DNA of 64,000 nucleotides from Salminus brasiliensis (GCF_030463535.1 NC_132894.1:12793433-12857432); one strand, 5' to 3'. Positions 23,035-37,165 are shown, counted from the first letter of the stretch. A program made the numbers and translations. The notes: generated from the letters alone by a model not told the origin.

Positions 23035-23180
23035 TAAATTGCTCCTAGGTGTGAATGAATGGGTGTGTGATATACAAGTGTCTTACACAGGGGGCATTCC
23101 TGTCTTGCCCAGTGCCCAGTGATTCCAGATAGGCCCTGGACTCACTGGGAATAACTGAATAAGAAGAAGATGAATGAATA
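23035..23180 (+). repeat. SINE-like 3' fragment
   Basis: The order GTGTGAATGAATGGGTGTG, a CTGTCTTGCCCAGTGCCC block, ATAGGCCCTGGACTC and a GAAGAAGATGAATGAATA tail matches the common fish SINE/LINE-tail arrangement (usually ATAGGCTCC... GATGGATGGA). This copy is diverged. Confidence 0.45.
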
Positions 23181-23858
23181 TAATTCATAAGTAGTAAAAC
23201 TGTTCCTTCTATTAAAATGAGCTGGTGGATTAAAAGCTAAAATGGCTTGCCTCATGTAAGCAAACTGAAAGTGTGTGACAGATGAACTATCATAAATCAG
23301 CTGGGTTCAACATCCCTGTCTTTATGGAATTTGCTTTCTCTCTTGTTTATGAGGAGGGACAGTTGTAGCTTAACCTTGTTTATTTATGAATTTCTCTATT
23401 CTCCACTTAATGTGCTGTGGAGCGTCACTGAACATGCAGCTCAAGTCTCGCTGGGACTTAACATCTCAGATGTGAAATAATGCAGAACACATAACAGACA
23501 ACACTGAAAATAACACTGTCAAGCTCGAGAAAAATGGTTGTAGTCAGGAGCTGGATAGCTTACAGAAGCCTCAAACTCTCTTTACGACACATACACACAC
23601 CTCTTCATGAATTCAGTTTCCACAGGTTTCACATTCAAACTTTCCTTGATAGGAAATAATGCGTCGACTGTCTATTTCGAAAAAGGCCCAAATTCAAAAT
23701 ACATCACATCTGCACTCTTAAAATTTTCTTCAACAGGATCAGTTTCTACAAACGTACATTCAGTCTTCACTTCCCATTTTATAGCCATTTTATTGCAAAG
23801 ATCCAGACTTTACCTCTTCAAGGAGGCCATTTCAAGGGCTAGACCCCCATTCTCCATG

Positions 23859-25649
23859 TTAGGGGAAGTGCCCAGTGGGTCTCATGCCTGTGTTAGGCAA
23901 GGATGAACCATCCAAGCAGATAAAATCTGGCCTGCCGTTCACAGAGGTGCTGGTCTCCATAGAACTCATCAGAGCACTAAACCTCCACCCAAAGACCTGT
24001 TTTGGTTGCGGGCTACGGCACCCTTGTGTCAGCAGGAACAGTCTCTTCAAGACGGCCTTGCGCAGAAGAATGTAGACCCATGGGTCAAGAATCTGGTTCC
24101 ATGTGGCCATGCGGACAGTCAGCAGCAGGTGGCTGTATTCGCCTTGCCCTTGCTCTTGCAAACTTAAGTTAATGATCGTAACCTGGAAAACAGATCAAAT
24201 AATAATATGAAGAATAAGTATTTATCATCTATGGAAGAAAGCACTGCACCCTTACAGAGACGTTTTCATTAGATATAAAGCACCTCATGGACCTTGGCTG
24301 TAACTCACTCACTCGCTCATACTCACTCAGTCATGTTTAACAGGCTAAAAATAGGGGGCGCTATTAGCACTCCAATAGCTTTTGGTAATATAAAGGTACA
24401 GCATGTTGAAGTCTATGCTACATTTTAGATCACAAAAATTGGAAAAAGAGGACGTATGGTCACCCTATGGAATTCTTCTTTTTCGAGTAGGGCTTTTATT
24501 ATAGCAAACTGTTCAGTAATAAGAATTCATGGCTTAATGTGTTCTTGTCAATGAGATGTGTAAATGTGATGTGTTTAAATCCAAAAAAATAGTGTACTAA
24601 CTTTTCATTTTCTATATAATTTTCTGTAAAAATGCTATTGCATAGGTTTTGCTTAAATGTATTATTATTCTTATTCTTCTTCTTATTATTAGTAGTAGTA
24701 GTATTAAATAAAACATACAATTAACACAGGGTATGTAAAAGTCTGACCACAACTGAATATCAACAAGACTTTGGATAATCCCACTTACAAAGATACCCTT
24801 TTATGCAGTGTAGACACTGTATCTGGCACCAACAACAGTGAAATCACTTACCAGCAAAGGTCCCCAGCACACACATGATACAATCATGATTGCAAGGAGC
24901 TGGCAGACCATCTCAATGTGAATGGAGCTTCTGTGATGGCGGTGGTAGTTGGGTTCTCGGCGCAGTCTGGTCCACAGCAGAGTGAATCCAGTCACAGTGT
25001 TGCACACAAACGAAATAAGAAGAGCCAGCAGTCCCAAAAGAGAGAAGATCATGGGGAGGAGAATGTCCAACCAATCGCGCGTCCCCACCATGTGAAAGAA
25101 GCACCAGCTCCTAGACCCCTGAACCTGATAGGGCCGCTGCACCAGCACCGGCAGCAGGGCCACCAGCAGGGCCAGGAGCCAGGTGAGCACCAGCAGCCTG
25201 CTCATTCGGTTGGAGGTCAAAGCCATGGAGTGAAAGAGTGGCCGAGTCACTCCAATGCAGCGCTCCACGGCCATGACACTTCCAAGGAGCAGGGGACTCA
25301 AACCAAAGAAAGCCATGCAAACCCCAAAGAACCCGCAAAAAACCTGCTTGGGGTCAAAGTTATTCCAGCGCTTGCCTGAGGCATACACGTATAGAGCCAG
25401 GGTTCCATTAATAACATGACCCAGGAAGTCAGTCAATACCAGACCACTTGCGAAGAGCAAGAAGGAAGCTTTGGACTTGAGACGGAATTGTCGGTAGGCT
25501 TTGAGAACGATGAAGAAAGCCAGAGTGTTGGAGATTATGCCCACTGTCATGGTTATGACTGAAGAAGTGACTGAAACGTCTACTTTGTCACAGCTCTCAT
25601 TATAGACACTGCTTGAGGGCTCTGCTTTAGGTGTCCCATTGTAAGACAT
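23859..25649 (-). CDS. ptgfr: ptgfr, prostaglandin F2-alpha receptor
   Basis: This is a rhodopsin-class prostanoid receptor that couples PGF2-alpha to Gq at the plasma membrane. Two coding exons, 24852-25649 and 23859-24182, join in phase 0 at the end of TM6 (CWGPLL|VTII), the usual prostanoid-receptor split. They give 373 residues against 359 in human. N-terminal NGT and NES glycosylation sites precede TM1. The TM2 block [21 protein letters not shown]3 [16 protein letters not shown] (ERC in place of DRY, as in the family) and TM7 [19 protein letters not shown] are all close to PTGFR and further from PTGER1/3. The start ATG at 25649 follows an acceptor (GTGCTGCAG, exon start 25664). The cytoplasmic tail is poorly conserved. 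Confidence 0.95.
24390..24482 (+). repeat. interspersed repeat family C, copy 2 (ptgfr intron)
   Basis: This is the second copy of the repeat at 22655-22762. It lies inside the intron that separates the two ptgfr coding exons. Confidence 0.5.
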
Positions 25650-25929
25650 GTTGACCAGTCTATTCTGCAGCACAAACAAAAAAAAAGCATCAGTAAAGAG
25701 TGTAATTATGCAAAACAATATGCTTTTTCCTCATTGGAATAAAGAGTTATGGTTGTCATAACATTGTGATACTAGCATACAGCAACCTTAACCACTTTAC
25801 CCCTGTATGTAAGCCCACAACTATATAACTGTCATGATTAACATAGAGCAAGATATATTTGACCAAATGGTCATCCAAATAGGATTTCTACATTTGGATT
25901 AACAACTGAATTAGGGTTCAATGGGTTCA

Positions 25930-26160
25930 TGTAACTGGCACAGGTGATCAACTGCGCATGCACAGCTTGCATAAGTAAAGATAGTAAACCACTGTCAATA
26001 GAATGAAACACTCTGGAGCAGATGTACATGAGCCTATGGCCACCATGCCCAAAACGGTATAAAGCCCCCCATACTGGGCTGTGGAGCAAGTAAACTATGA
26101 TCACTGGAGTGATGGACAGCCACCTAGTATTGGGGTAGTGTTTATGATTCAGAACTGATT
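25930..26160 (+). mobile_element. MITE family A fragment (ptgfr 5' intron)
   Basis: A diverged partial copy keeps GGTATAAAGCCCCCCATACT, GGGCTGTGGAGCA and TGATCACTGGAGTGATGG in the order of the copy at 4880-5352. Confidence 0.5.
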
Positions 26161-26946
26161 ACATGTATCTGCCTTATATAATTTGTGGCTGAAATACACG
26201 AAATAGAGACCCAGATTAAGATGCAAACCAAGTTGTTCAGTGTGGTATAATATGAAATGCTCTGCTGTACAGAGTCAGAACTGTTCACAGAGGTGGAGGA
26301 ATCTGATGTCTGAATGTCTGAGTTTCATGCCTCAATAAGTTGCTTCGAATAGAGTTAGCACACACAATGATTACAGATAGGCATCCTATTGCTTTTACAA
26401 TAGTTTTGAAATACAATTATTTACTAAAACATATCCTTGCTGTCCAATAAAAAACATATCTCCAAAATGTTGACTTTATTACCTTATCCAAAATAGAAAA
26501 CTAAAAATAAGACAAAAATACATGGTTTTCATTGGACAGCAGTGATATGTTGTTGTGCCAGATTGGTAGATGCAAAGGCAAAATAATCCACAAAAGGAAA
26601 TACTTAGACTTTAGGGTTTTTTTTTAGACTTTCATCATCACCATTACATGTAAAAGCTTACTTTACATTAGCAACATTACATATGAAAAAACAATTTCCG
26701 TGGTAATTTGGGATAGTAAAAAAATGACAATATTTGTGTGAAGTTCATTGTGATCCAGCTTCCTGTCCATCATTCTGTGAGTGAATTTACATCTCAATGA
26801 CTAAAAAAACATAATATAATATACATTTATTATAAACATACTTATGGTCACATACTCCACAGTTCCACTTTAAATTATGTTAAAAGGACTGCAACTGGAA
26901 CAGCATGAAAGCTAATATTTCATTTAAAAAAAGAAATAAGACTTAC

Positions 26947-27020
26947 TGTTGCAAGGAAGAACTAACGCAGTCAGGTTCTGGTAGTCTGGTAGTCTTTGCT
27001 TCCAGTGTTCAGCTGTTTTA
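26947..27020 (-). other. candidate non-coding first exon of ptgfr
   Basis: A good donor (CAACA|GTAAGT on the minus strand) lies at 26947, about 1.3 kb upstream of the acceptor of the first coding exon. The sequence before it has no ATG in a long frame. The 5' limit is a guess. It could equally be a chance donor. Confidence 0.35.
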
Positions 27021-29879
27021 AAGAGGGCTGAGCAGGATGGGATTCACATTAAGATGTGAATAATTAACAGTTCTGTCCTGCTGAGTCCTAAACACAATCA
27101 ACTATGGTAAACGCCCATAAGAGATCTGATATAGAAAGCAAAGTGACGTGTTGCAGTCAACAGGTCTTCCATATCAGTGTTCAGCTCTGTCTTCACCTCC
27201 ATCCTCAACAAGGACTGTCTATTGGAGTGCCCAGCTCTGCTGTGCTGTACCTGCGCGCATGCACTGCGCTTCCAGGGAGGGACACACATACATACATACA
27301 CACACAACCTTTCATAGCCAGTAGCTCTAGTAATTCTAGCCAAGTTTATTTCTTTTTAAAGTTACAGTATTTATCTATTTGTGAAATTACTGTCATTCTG
27401 TTACTGTTACTGTTACTCTGTACAATCACAGCAATACATTTGGTTGTTCTGACATAGTGCAATTCAATAGTAAGTCATTCCATGAAATTGCTGCCCAATG
27501 GACATGCTCATTTGTTTTGTTGTAGCTTCAGCTATTCATTGCTATAACACATATGCTGTTTGATTTTCTTAACAAAACTGACCTTCTACTTGTGACTCTT
27601 CCATGAAGATTATGTTGTGCAAGCAATGCTCATAGTGAAACCACACCACATCTCTTCACTCAGCTAAACCTTCCTGCAAGTTCTTGGCTGTGGGGGGTTG
27701 AACTCATCCAGCATATGATTATGTATGAGTAGTTCTGTCCGATAGTTTTCTTGGTTTTCCTGATCTCATCTTGACCTTCGCAATTGGTCGTTTTGATTTT
27801 AAAAACTCCAGTGTCTGTGAAATCTTTTTTGAAGGTCTTTTGCACTCAAACAGGGGGTTTTATTAGCCTTTCTAGCAATCTTACAAGCAGGATTTTTCTT
27901 GATCTTCTAGAACTCAACTTCACCTCTAATGTTCCTGTTAGCTTTCATTTCACTTCATGATCATTTCTTATTTACTCTAGCAAGCTGAGGAAATGGCTAC
28001 CTAAAACAATTTGCTTACGACTTTCTCCTATTTTTTGGACATCATTGTTTAGAGCGTTAGGCAGCTGTTAGGAAGAGCTTGTGGGTGGTGCTGATTTGTT
28101 TTGGATCAAGATTTGAGTAGCCCTAACAAGCAAACTTGTAAAAGTTATCTGAGAGCTCAAACAGAAATTCCCACCGGGAGTGCCCAAACTTTTGCATGAC
28201 ACTGTATATTTAGTATAAAGATTCAATTTATTTTGCCTAATAGCATTTTTGTAATTGTCTGTGACTGGAATTCTGTCTGTCACTGAAAGGTGTTCTGTGG
28301 GAGGCTCATAAATCATGCTCAAATGGAAAAGATTGAAAATTACTACAAATTACTGTAAAAAATTATGAATTTGTATTGTACTTGAGAATATAGGATTCAT
28401 TTGAGAAGATACTATAATATGGAAATGTTTGGACTAATTACATGTTTTGTTGAAACGTAATTAATTACTTAATTACTGTATTTAATTACTGCCCGATCAA
28501 ATAGCTTTTAAAAATGAGATTTTTGTGTGTAGGTTCCACACTGCAGCACGTATAGAAAACCAGTTAAACTGATGCATCTTGTTAAAATCTATAATTTATT
28601 CATTTTCCTCTTCAGGTCCTTTTTACTGGCAACTTTAACGGCATTCAATTTAGTCTTTCTTTTTACAAAACATTTGAAAACTTGTAAATATAAACATCTT
28701 AACACTGACAGCTTTCTAAGCATCTATGAAACATGTCAAAGTAAATAAGTGGACAAATGAGTTGGGGTTAAGATAATAAATATGAACTGTGACACATCAT
28801 CACAACTTGTGTATATTAGCCTAAAGATATTAGAATAGGTTTGAGTGATATGACAAAAACATAACATCACAAAGATATGCTGGGTATTATTGTATTTCAT
28901 TTTTCTGAAGTTCGATCATTTTCATGCTCTCACATGTGATTTTCCTTATTCAGTGTATCGCATTGCACTCAATACAATTCCCCAAGGGTAGTTATGGTAT
29001 CTTTTTAATAAAACAAGTACTGACACGACCCAAGATATGCTCCGAAAAACATATTGTGATATGATTTCAGTAACAACAACAGTTAAATACTGCACATTGC
29101 ACATCTATGTTGCGGATGATGAAAAAGTCCAGGTCAAAAGGGGGGTATTAGAGGAGGAAACCACTAAATTGTGCAGATATGTAGTAGCAACAGCTGAAAC
29201 AGAGCAGAGAAACAGTGCAACAGACAGTCAGCTAAGGATTCTAGAAATTCTAAAGGCTGTCATTAACTGACCGGACCTTCTCTGCTTTGCCCTGGACTTT
29301 TCAGGACCATAACCATGGTGACAGCATGATCGGGCAGGCTGTCACGTCCTTTGTGTACATGGACAGCCTGTTTGTACCACTTCTGTTACCTTCTGCTCAG
29401 ATCAGAAGATGTGAGAGCTTTAACAGAAAGTTCAACACAGTCCTTCAAAAAGCAAACAGTTAATTAAGCAGATCTTTTAGATCAGAATGTATTTCACATG
29501 ACTGGCCTGTCAGACCTGAAGGAACTAGTAATTAAGAATAATGGAGAAAAAGGGAAATTGGGGATGAGGATGGAGATTGGGTGAGTGCAGCCCTTGTTTA
29601 TTTCCTGAAGCTAAATCTGTGCATGAGTTTGACTGGATGTTGAACAGTTGAAAGAAAAAGTAGGTGAATCTCTTGGATCTACCTAGATTTCTGCATTGAT
29701 TGCCAGGAAAGTATAGTCGATCATTATCAAAGACACTATTATAGGCAAAAACAGCATTGCAGTGTTGCACTGTTCATGTCTTTTAATAAGCAAATTGAGT
29801 AAACATCCACAATACAGACTCCATCCGCAATGCAGACTAAAAAAAGTAAGCAACCCTCTGTGTTAATGACTTTTCTGAG

Positions 29880-30545
29880 AGCTAACTGGCAAAATGCCTA
29901 CTAAGGACTTTACAAACTGAAAAAAACCTGCATATGTTCACTAAAACTACTCTCTGGGAACACCCTTACCAAAACTTAAGCCGGAATTTCATTAGTGGGA
30001 ACTGTGAAAGCCAGGGCAGGATCTGGAACAGTCAGATAGAACTGCAAACATGCTGGTCTGAAAGGCAAAGTTAAATGTATGGAAAATATATTCAGAAGGA
30101 ACATTTACCTGCTATCTCACCACTGAAGTCGGCAAAGCTAACATTCAAGACAGAGTCATTTTGGAAATATGTTAAGCATCTTAGTGGACCCATCATCCTT
30201 TGGGTGGTGTAGCACAGAACAAATAGTAGTAGATAAAAGACAATTAGTCAGTAAACTGGACCTGAAAAGAAACTGGCTTCTGCATGAGGACTACAACTTA
30301 AAACACACTGCAATATCCAGCACACATTACTTGAAAGAAAGAAAAGCTAAAGTTTTTGGAATGACCCTCACAGATCTCTGACTTTAACATTGTTGAATAT
30401 ATGTGGGTAGATATTAAACACGGTGCAAGAAAATTGCAGTGCTAGAGGCATTCTGCAAGGCAAAGTGGGGGAAAATCCCTAAAAACATGAACAGAAATGT
30501 TGTGTTTGGATTGGTCCACTCATTACCTTATACACTATTTTTCAT
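29880..30545 (+). mobile_element. decayed Tc1-like transposon (plus strand)
   Basis: On the plus strand near 30270-30420, NWLLHEDYNLKHTAISSTHY corresponds to the second catalytic Asp block of Tc1 transposases (HDNDPKHT). Further on, across a frameshift, DFNIVEYMWVDIKHGARK corresponds to the third catalytic block (PDLNPIE-LW). Stops and frameshifts separate the parts. The end near 30500-30545 also carries ATTGGTCCACTCATTA, seen in inverted form near 39060. Confidence 0.6.
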
Positions 30546-33500
30546 TTTAACTTGAGTGTCTCACAAATAAAATAATGATAAAAAAGCTACATTTTAGTTG
30601 AACACCTTTTACATTATATTTGTACTGCCATGCCAATGTAAAACAAATATTAGAAAAGACATCAGTATTATTAAAAATGATTATTGTGTTTATTCACATT
30701 AGCGTTTAGGTGGACTAGGCTGTGGCCAATCGGCTGTGGTAGGAATGTAGAGAAATGCTCCTAAATGGCTATAAGCAACATTTTAAAGCTGTATTTCAAG
30801 GTAAACATTACTGTACTGTCAATCAGGCAGTTATATTTTTTCAGTTTAGGCTTATCTTGACTGAAAAAGTTAAAAAGCAGTGATTGTGATTACAGAGTGA
30901 TTGTGAAACTGGGCAGGTACCATAAAAATGACAATGATGAGAAATCTGAATACTGAATAATGAACATTTGCCATGTGGGACACTTGGGATGCAAAGATGT
31001 ATGATGGCTCCCCACAGCCAGCCTAGTTCTCCAGAAATCACGTCTGATGCAGGTCATAATAACTTTACATTACAGCGCAGAGATGCAGTAAGGATCGATC
31101 CTTATACAGCAGTAGTATTTCACAGCAGAAGAAAAAATACCTTTTATATGTGTATGTCTGTGTGTCTTTGCTCTGTGTGTGTGTGTGTGTGCTTGTCTAT
31201 GTCAGTGTCAGTGTGTGCAGTGTGAGGTCTCCAGCATCCGAACAAGATCCGCACAATTTTTGCAGCTTGAATGCTTTGTCCAGCAGGTGTTACACTTTCA
31301 ATTTCACACTCTCCTTCCTTTCGACGCTGTGCTCTGGACATTATGTGTTCTGTGTCCCTCTTTCTCAGTCATTTAGACCACTCTGTGTACCAGGCTCCCT
31401 CCAGTGCAATGATCAGCTCCCCATCTGACCGAAAGAACATGGGCAGAGGAAGTTTTTCCATTTGCACTTGAGTGAGTATATGCCTGTAGAGCGTATTATG
31501 TGCTATGGCAGAGAGAAACACAAACTGGAAACAACCAGAAAATACAACAAGAAAAGACAACTTACCGCTGCCTCGCCAGACATGTAAACTAAATCCTTTC
31601 ACTTTAGTAGCAATAATGACAAAGACAGTAATAGTAATAGGCTGAGTTGGTTTAAAGGAGCATTGATCAGTTTTCTCTCCCTATTCTAATGCAAAACTGT
31701 AAAATATGTAGAACACAATATAAATCATTATTTAAACCAACTCATACTGCTTTGAAAAAAATCAAGAGACCAATTTGTTAAATTTGCATCTCTATGTGTG
31801 TGGCAGCCATTTTATTCCAGGTATTTCATCAAACAAAGTTTTGTTTAGTTACCTGAATTTGCATACTATGAATGGCATAAATTCACCCAAGAGCAATGTG
31901 AAAGACTAGTGGAGAGTCTGCCAAGACATGAAAGCTGTGATTAACAGGCAAGGTTTTTTCACCATAGTGATTTTTGAATGTTCTCAAAATTCTAATATTA
32001 GTACTGTTGTTTAAACTGTGTTGTTTACACTTGAATAATAATGTCTTTACATTATAAATATTATAATAATTTATTTGCATTATTTACGCAGTTGTCATTT
32101 GTCATGCTCTAAATAGCAATATTTTTATTTGAAATTTAGGGGAAATGTTGTCCATTGTTTATTGTTTACAGCGCAAATGTTAATTTCTCTAAACACATTG
32201 CCTATAAATAGTAAAATCAGAGAAACTGATAATGTCGGGTGATTCCTTAAAAGCTGCTAAGCACCCTTCATCGCTGTGGGAAAAAGAAAATGCTGTGCTG
32301 AAAGTGCTTTTCCAAAATGGCTAAAATTATTACAAGCAATGGGGATGAAGCTGATGCAAAGTTAGTCTGGACAGCTATGTAAAAGCTGCAAATCTGTATA
32401 ATATTAATGGACACTCTCAGTACACTCCACATGGTGTCTGTTTACAGACAAAGTCCAGCCTTTTAACAAAATGAGCCAATCAGCTTGTTGGTTACACTGC
32501 GAATAAAGGAACCCCTCACGGAGAGTATGTGGGCAGCCTGATTATATGATAATTTAACCCTAAAAAGTAGATGTGGTCATCTAGTGTTGTGGTTATCTAC
32601 TGATGACTGCTAGATGTCATCATTCTTTAATCTTGTCTAATGCTCATTTAAGCATAAATAGGTCCTCAGTATACTCTGAAGTACAAGCTTCGGATCACAC
32701 ACTGACCTCTTTAGCAATGCCGTTTACTTGTATAAGCCATTTATACTTAGTTTTAACTGTGAATTCAGGATTGGATATTGCTCTAAATACTAGAGAGCTT
32801 TGGGCTCTATTCCACAAGGTGATGGTCTCTCAAGGTGCCTGCTCTTAAGAGCTATTTTGCTGGAGAGGGCTGTGACTTACAGAGCCCCCCAAAAATGTAT
32901 TTTGGCAGAATTGTTGGGGTTGTGTTGTGGGGCCCAGGGTAATTTTTTTTTATGGAGCCCAAAATCCTTGTTGAGACCAATCAAATATTAAATGTCACAT
33001 ATTTAGACAGTTCTAGACATAGCAAATATTCTGTGCTCTTACACCAATGGAACGTAAGTTTCTCGTGTAGCACATCCAAAGGAGGTCAATACAGAGAATC
33101 TGCCACTGTAAAAACATCCAAAACCACTAGATGGCACATCTGGTCTATACAATATTCTTCAAAAACTGCAGTCTTCATTTTCATTTAATTCACTTTTGCA
33201 TCAACTCTAAATCAAACAGTACAAGCTGTATTGAAATGCATGTGAGAATATAATTGATTATATATATATAATATAATTCATTAAAACCTTAAAAATCTAA
33301 AAAAAAACATTAAAATCTATTCAGCCTACGGGTGTAACAATCCACAAAATTCCCAAATCAGTTTGATACAATTCAATAATGCATTTTTCAACACTGATTC
33401 ATCCTATATGCACTGTAAAAAGACCACTGTATAAAGACCACTGTAAAATGTAGCTGTAAAATACTGTAACTGTTATCACAGTAATAATCACAGCACTGTC

Positions 33501-35404
33501 ATTGCTTTCATGTTTTCTATCATAGCAATTGTTTAGACTATTTAAAAAAGCATTAGTGCATTAATTTTAACACTGGAAATTAAGCATGGTAGAGTAATTA
33601 TATTGTAAAATGAAGACATTGTCTCAAAATCATTTATTGTATCATTTTCAATAATAAATACACAGTTACTAAATAACTGTTATGGTTATGGGAGAAAAAT
33701 GAGGAGTGAGGAGTGAGGAGCGTCACCAAATGGAGCAAGCTAGTGCTATGTATCTAGCACATACAAACGTTCAGTAATCCAGCAAAGTTTATTGCATACC
33801 GAACTAATGATGCCATCAACTAAATGTTATGTACAATGAGTTTATTTTGCTAAAGCTATGAACACTGCTAGCATAGTGTTGAGTAGCAATGTAGTATCAT
33901 AAAAGGCGGCCACTTCACACTTCGTATCAGCTTACTACATCTGCACAGATACAAATCTTGCTCAGAATAAGCGTATTTTGATTTACAGGATAAAATATGA
34001 TCACTGTAGAATTCACCTGCCACTGAATTCTGATCATGATGCTCTACAGATCTACAGTAACAAGCCGTTTATTGAGGTTCTACACTAAGAATTTGTTCAT
34101 TATACTCTAGTAATGCTGTGAAAACTACAGAAATTTGTTAGTTACATGTTAATGGTGACAAGTCTTGTTATTAGCTTTGGCTTTGCAAATAAATAGGTGG
34201 ATGTATAAATATGTAAGCGTGTGGGTTTTTGTGATATCACCGAAACAAGAAAATATAATTTCATTCAAAGGGGTCAGATTTTACTGCTTGGTTTTCATAA
34301 ACAGTTTAAACTGTACATTTACTTAGTAAATTGACTTGCTTTACACAATACATCAACCTTTTTGTCTTTAGAAGAAAAAAAAATGCTTTTTAATACAATT
34401 TAATTTAATTTTGTTTTCAATACATGACCTCTTTCAATGCTAGTTCTATGATACAATTCAAGAAGATCAACATTGTTCAATCAATTTGTTCCTTTAAAAT
34501 TATTATTATAAATTATTGTGATGCTCTATTGTGATGTGAAGACCTGTAATAGTGAGAATGGCGTCTTTACCATTGCCACTCTGAGGTCTGTCCACTTCTA
34601 AACTGTGCTGTAAAACACTGCAGGCAGGAAAATGCTCACAAGAACTGTGTAATGCTGAGTAATCCGAGGGGGGCTGTTTACATCTTTTTTTTTATTTTAT
34701 GCAGACAAGTGAAAGGTGAATGTGATCCGATCACAATGCCAGGTGTAAACAGGTTCATAGTGGTGCAAAATCCTTTAATATTACTCTACCATGACAGTCC
34801 ACATCTTTGTTTACTTTCAGTGACAGTTCTGTATTTCTCAAAAGTCCAAAAATGCATGTAAACATGTCCTTCTGTAGGGGGCTGAAGGCATGAAATCCAC
34901 TACCTGACTGGAGGGGAACCCCAGGAGCAAAAAATATCAGTTCTCAGTAATGCTGCTTTAACAATGCGTGACGTGCTTAAAAGACGAATGTTTAGCGAAA
35001 TGACTGTGAATTATTATAATAGTCAATCAACTAAGTACTAAGGCCTGGTATAAGTGGCTTGCTTCATTGGCTTGTTTTATTGACTATTCATCCACTTTTC
35101 ACAGTAGATGCAGATGAGGTTCATTCATAGGTACTTTTCTCTATTATTAGGACTGGAAGAATAAGCCTGTCTCAGAGATATCTTGTCAGTGGACTGTCAA
35201 AGCAGCAAGGGCAAAGTCACCATGCTCTCTCTTTTATTAGCACAGGTGGAAGACACAGACACACAGTGCCCCTCAAACAAGAGTCATCTGATCTCCCCCC
35301 TTATAGACCAGACATCACCCAAATGAGCCGTCTCTCACCTCCTTTTCCTTTCCACTTTCTCTCCATCTCCCCTTTCCAGCATCTTACCTTTTCTCCTTTT
35401 TCAA

Positions 35405-35406
<2 letters not shown>

Positions 35407-35453
<47 letters not shown>

Positions 35454-35476
35454 TCTCTCTCTCTCTCTCTCTCTCA
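35407..35476 (+). repeat. (TC)n microsatellite
   Basis: About 70 bases of TC repeat with a single AC interruption. Confidence 0.95.
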
Positions 35477-36004
35477 GCTGATGGGCGTCCTTTCAGGGTC
35501 ACTGCTCCGCTATTGGATGTTGTTACATGAGAGACGTGGTATTTGCTGACTACCGTCTAGCTGGATATTGGAGTCGCTGACCCTTCTGAGTCACCAGAGG
35601 TCATCAGGGAAACCCAGTGCTTTTTCCATCCATTCACACTTGCTATAATTAACATTGCTTCGATTGCAATTATCCTTATAAAAGAACACTGTTGATCTGA
35701 TCGTGATGTGTCAGGCAGGTACATGTAGTATGAAAAATGGGTCCAGGTAAATTTAATAAGTGAAGCATTTCAAGGATTTCGTTGTCTGAGTAAATAAATA
35801 AATGTTTCTACATTTAGTTGAAAGAAAGTTTATAGATTTGTTGTTGCATCATTGCTTTATAAAACCTAACTAATTTTTCTCCACCAATTTATAACTCCAG
35901 TTGCCCAACTTCACATTGTCTAAACACATTTCATATTTTTATTAGTTTTTTTTTATCATATACCTATACAAGTCTATAGTGTATAATTTAATGCACATAT
36001 GCAT

Positions 36005-36125
36005 ATGTTGTGCAAAACCCTTGTATCTCTGTTTTTGCCATTTTGAATCTGTCAATTGTTCTTCCCGTTGTATCAAATGTCATGACGGGACCAATAGAAA
36101 TGCTCCAAAAAGACTTGGAATAATG
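36005..36125 (+). repeat. interspersed repeat family D, copy 1
   Basis: This shares CTTGTATCTCT-TTTTTG, TGTTCTT-CATTGT and CAATAGAAATGCTC-AAAA with 44880-44990. An inverted, more diverged version may lie at 39040-39110. The family is not recognised. Confidence 0.5.
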
Positions 36126-36201
36126 TTAACAATTAATATTAAAACGATTTTTTATGACAGTGACAATATATAATGCATGCTTATATTGTAAACATGTGTT
36201 A

Positions 36202-36205
<4 letters not shown>

Positions 36206-36272
<67 letters not shown>
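36206..36272 (+). repeat. (AT)n microsatellite
   Basis: About 33 uninterrupted AT units. Confidence 0.95.
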
Positions 36273-36274
<2 letters not shown>

Positions 36275-36484
36275 ATTCCAAACGCTGTCAATATGTGAAT
36301 GTTATACATGTAAATATATAACATAGACATGCATGTCCAAAATGAACAAGAAATGCATATATACATTAAGTCTGTTAGGATTGAAGAAAATTCTTAGGAA
36401 GCTATTAGAGGACGAGGACCAATTTGTTTTAGTGAAGATATGCAGTAAACCTGCTTACGTTCACTCATTTATTTACATTTACAT

Positions 36485-36600
36485 TTAAGGCATTTATTTG
36501 TGTATCGTCTTATCTGCTTCTTCTTGGTCAAGGATCTGGCAGGTCCAGCGCACCCCCGGAGTCACTGGGCGCATGGCAGGAACACCCCCAGGACTGGATA
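36485..36600 (-). repeat. SINE-like fragment, reverse orientation
   Basis: GTCACTGGGCGCATGGCAGG followed by AACACCCCCAGGACTGGAT matches the reverse of the common fish SINE/LINE-tail motif. It is diverged and truncated. Confidence 0.4.
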
Positions 36601-36859
36601 TTTTATCCTAAGCCTCCATTCGTTTCGCTAGCTTTGACTGGGGTTTTTGCTAGTGGGCTGGGTGTATGTAAATGTTGGGGGCGTACATTAAAGGAGCTGA
36701 GACTGTTACAAAACAGTTTTGAAGTTTTGGAATTGGCCAGTTTTCCAGCCTTGTTTTGATTATTTTCTTTTGAAGGTGGATGCAACAGTGTTTGAGGTTC
36801 ATGTACCGAACTCTCATTATTCAATTATGTTAAGATAAATACAGTGTGAACTTCTAATG

Positions 36860-37030
36860 CCGGGTCAGCAATTCTGGTCCTGGAGGGCCGGATTCTTGCA
36901 CAGTTCTAGGCTTTTCCTGCACAATCACATCTAATTTAACTTACCTGTTAAATGCCAGGTTTAGTAGGTCTGTTATTTTCTGCAGGAAAATCAGCAAACT
37001 GTGCTGGCCCCCATTGCGCACCCCTGTTCT
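36860..37030 (+). repeat. non-autonomous element with GGTCCTGGAGGGCC edge
   Basis: The left edge CTGGTCCTGGAGGGCC and the right edge TGGCCCCCATTGCGCACCCC bound about 170 bases. This matches a common fish element that normally begins and ends with such sequences. It encodes nothing. Confidence 0.45.
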
Positions 37031-37103
37031 GGGGACATTTTAATGATTTAAAAACATGCTAAGGTGTCTTTGGACATCACTGAGGTTTTTGAGGTGTGTG
37101 GGT

Positions 37104-37104
<1 letters not shown>

Positions 37105-37148
<44 letters not shown>

Positions 37149-37165
37149 TGTGTGTGTGTGTGTGA
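37105..37165 (+). repeat. (TG)n microsatellite
   Basis: About 28 TG units interrupted once by TATG. Confidence 0.95.

Noticed and set aside
24918-25379. 153-codon plus-strand frame
   Set aside because: Antisense shadow of the ptgfr coding exon.
29037-29270. 77-codon plus-strand frame
   Set aside because: No family recognised, AT-rich surroundings and no splice or repeat support.
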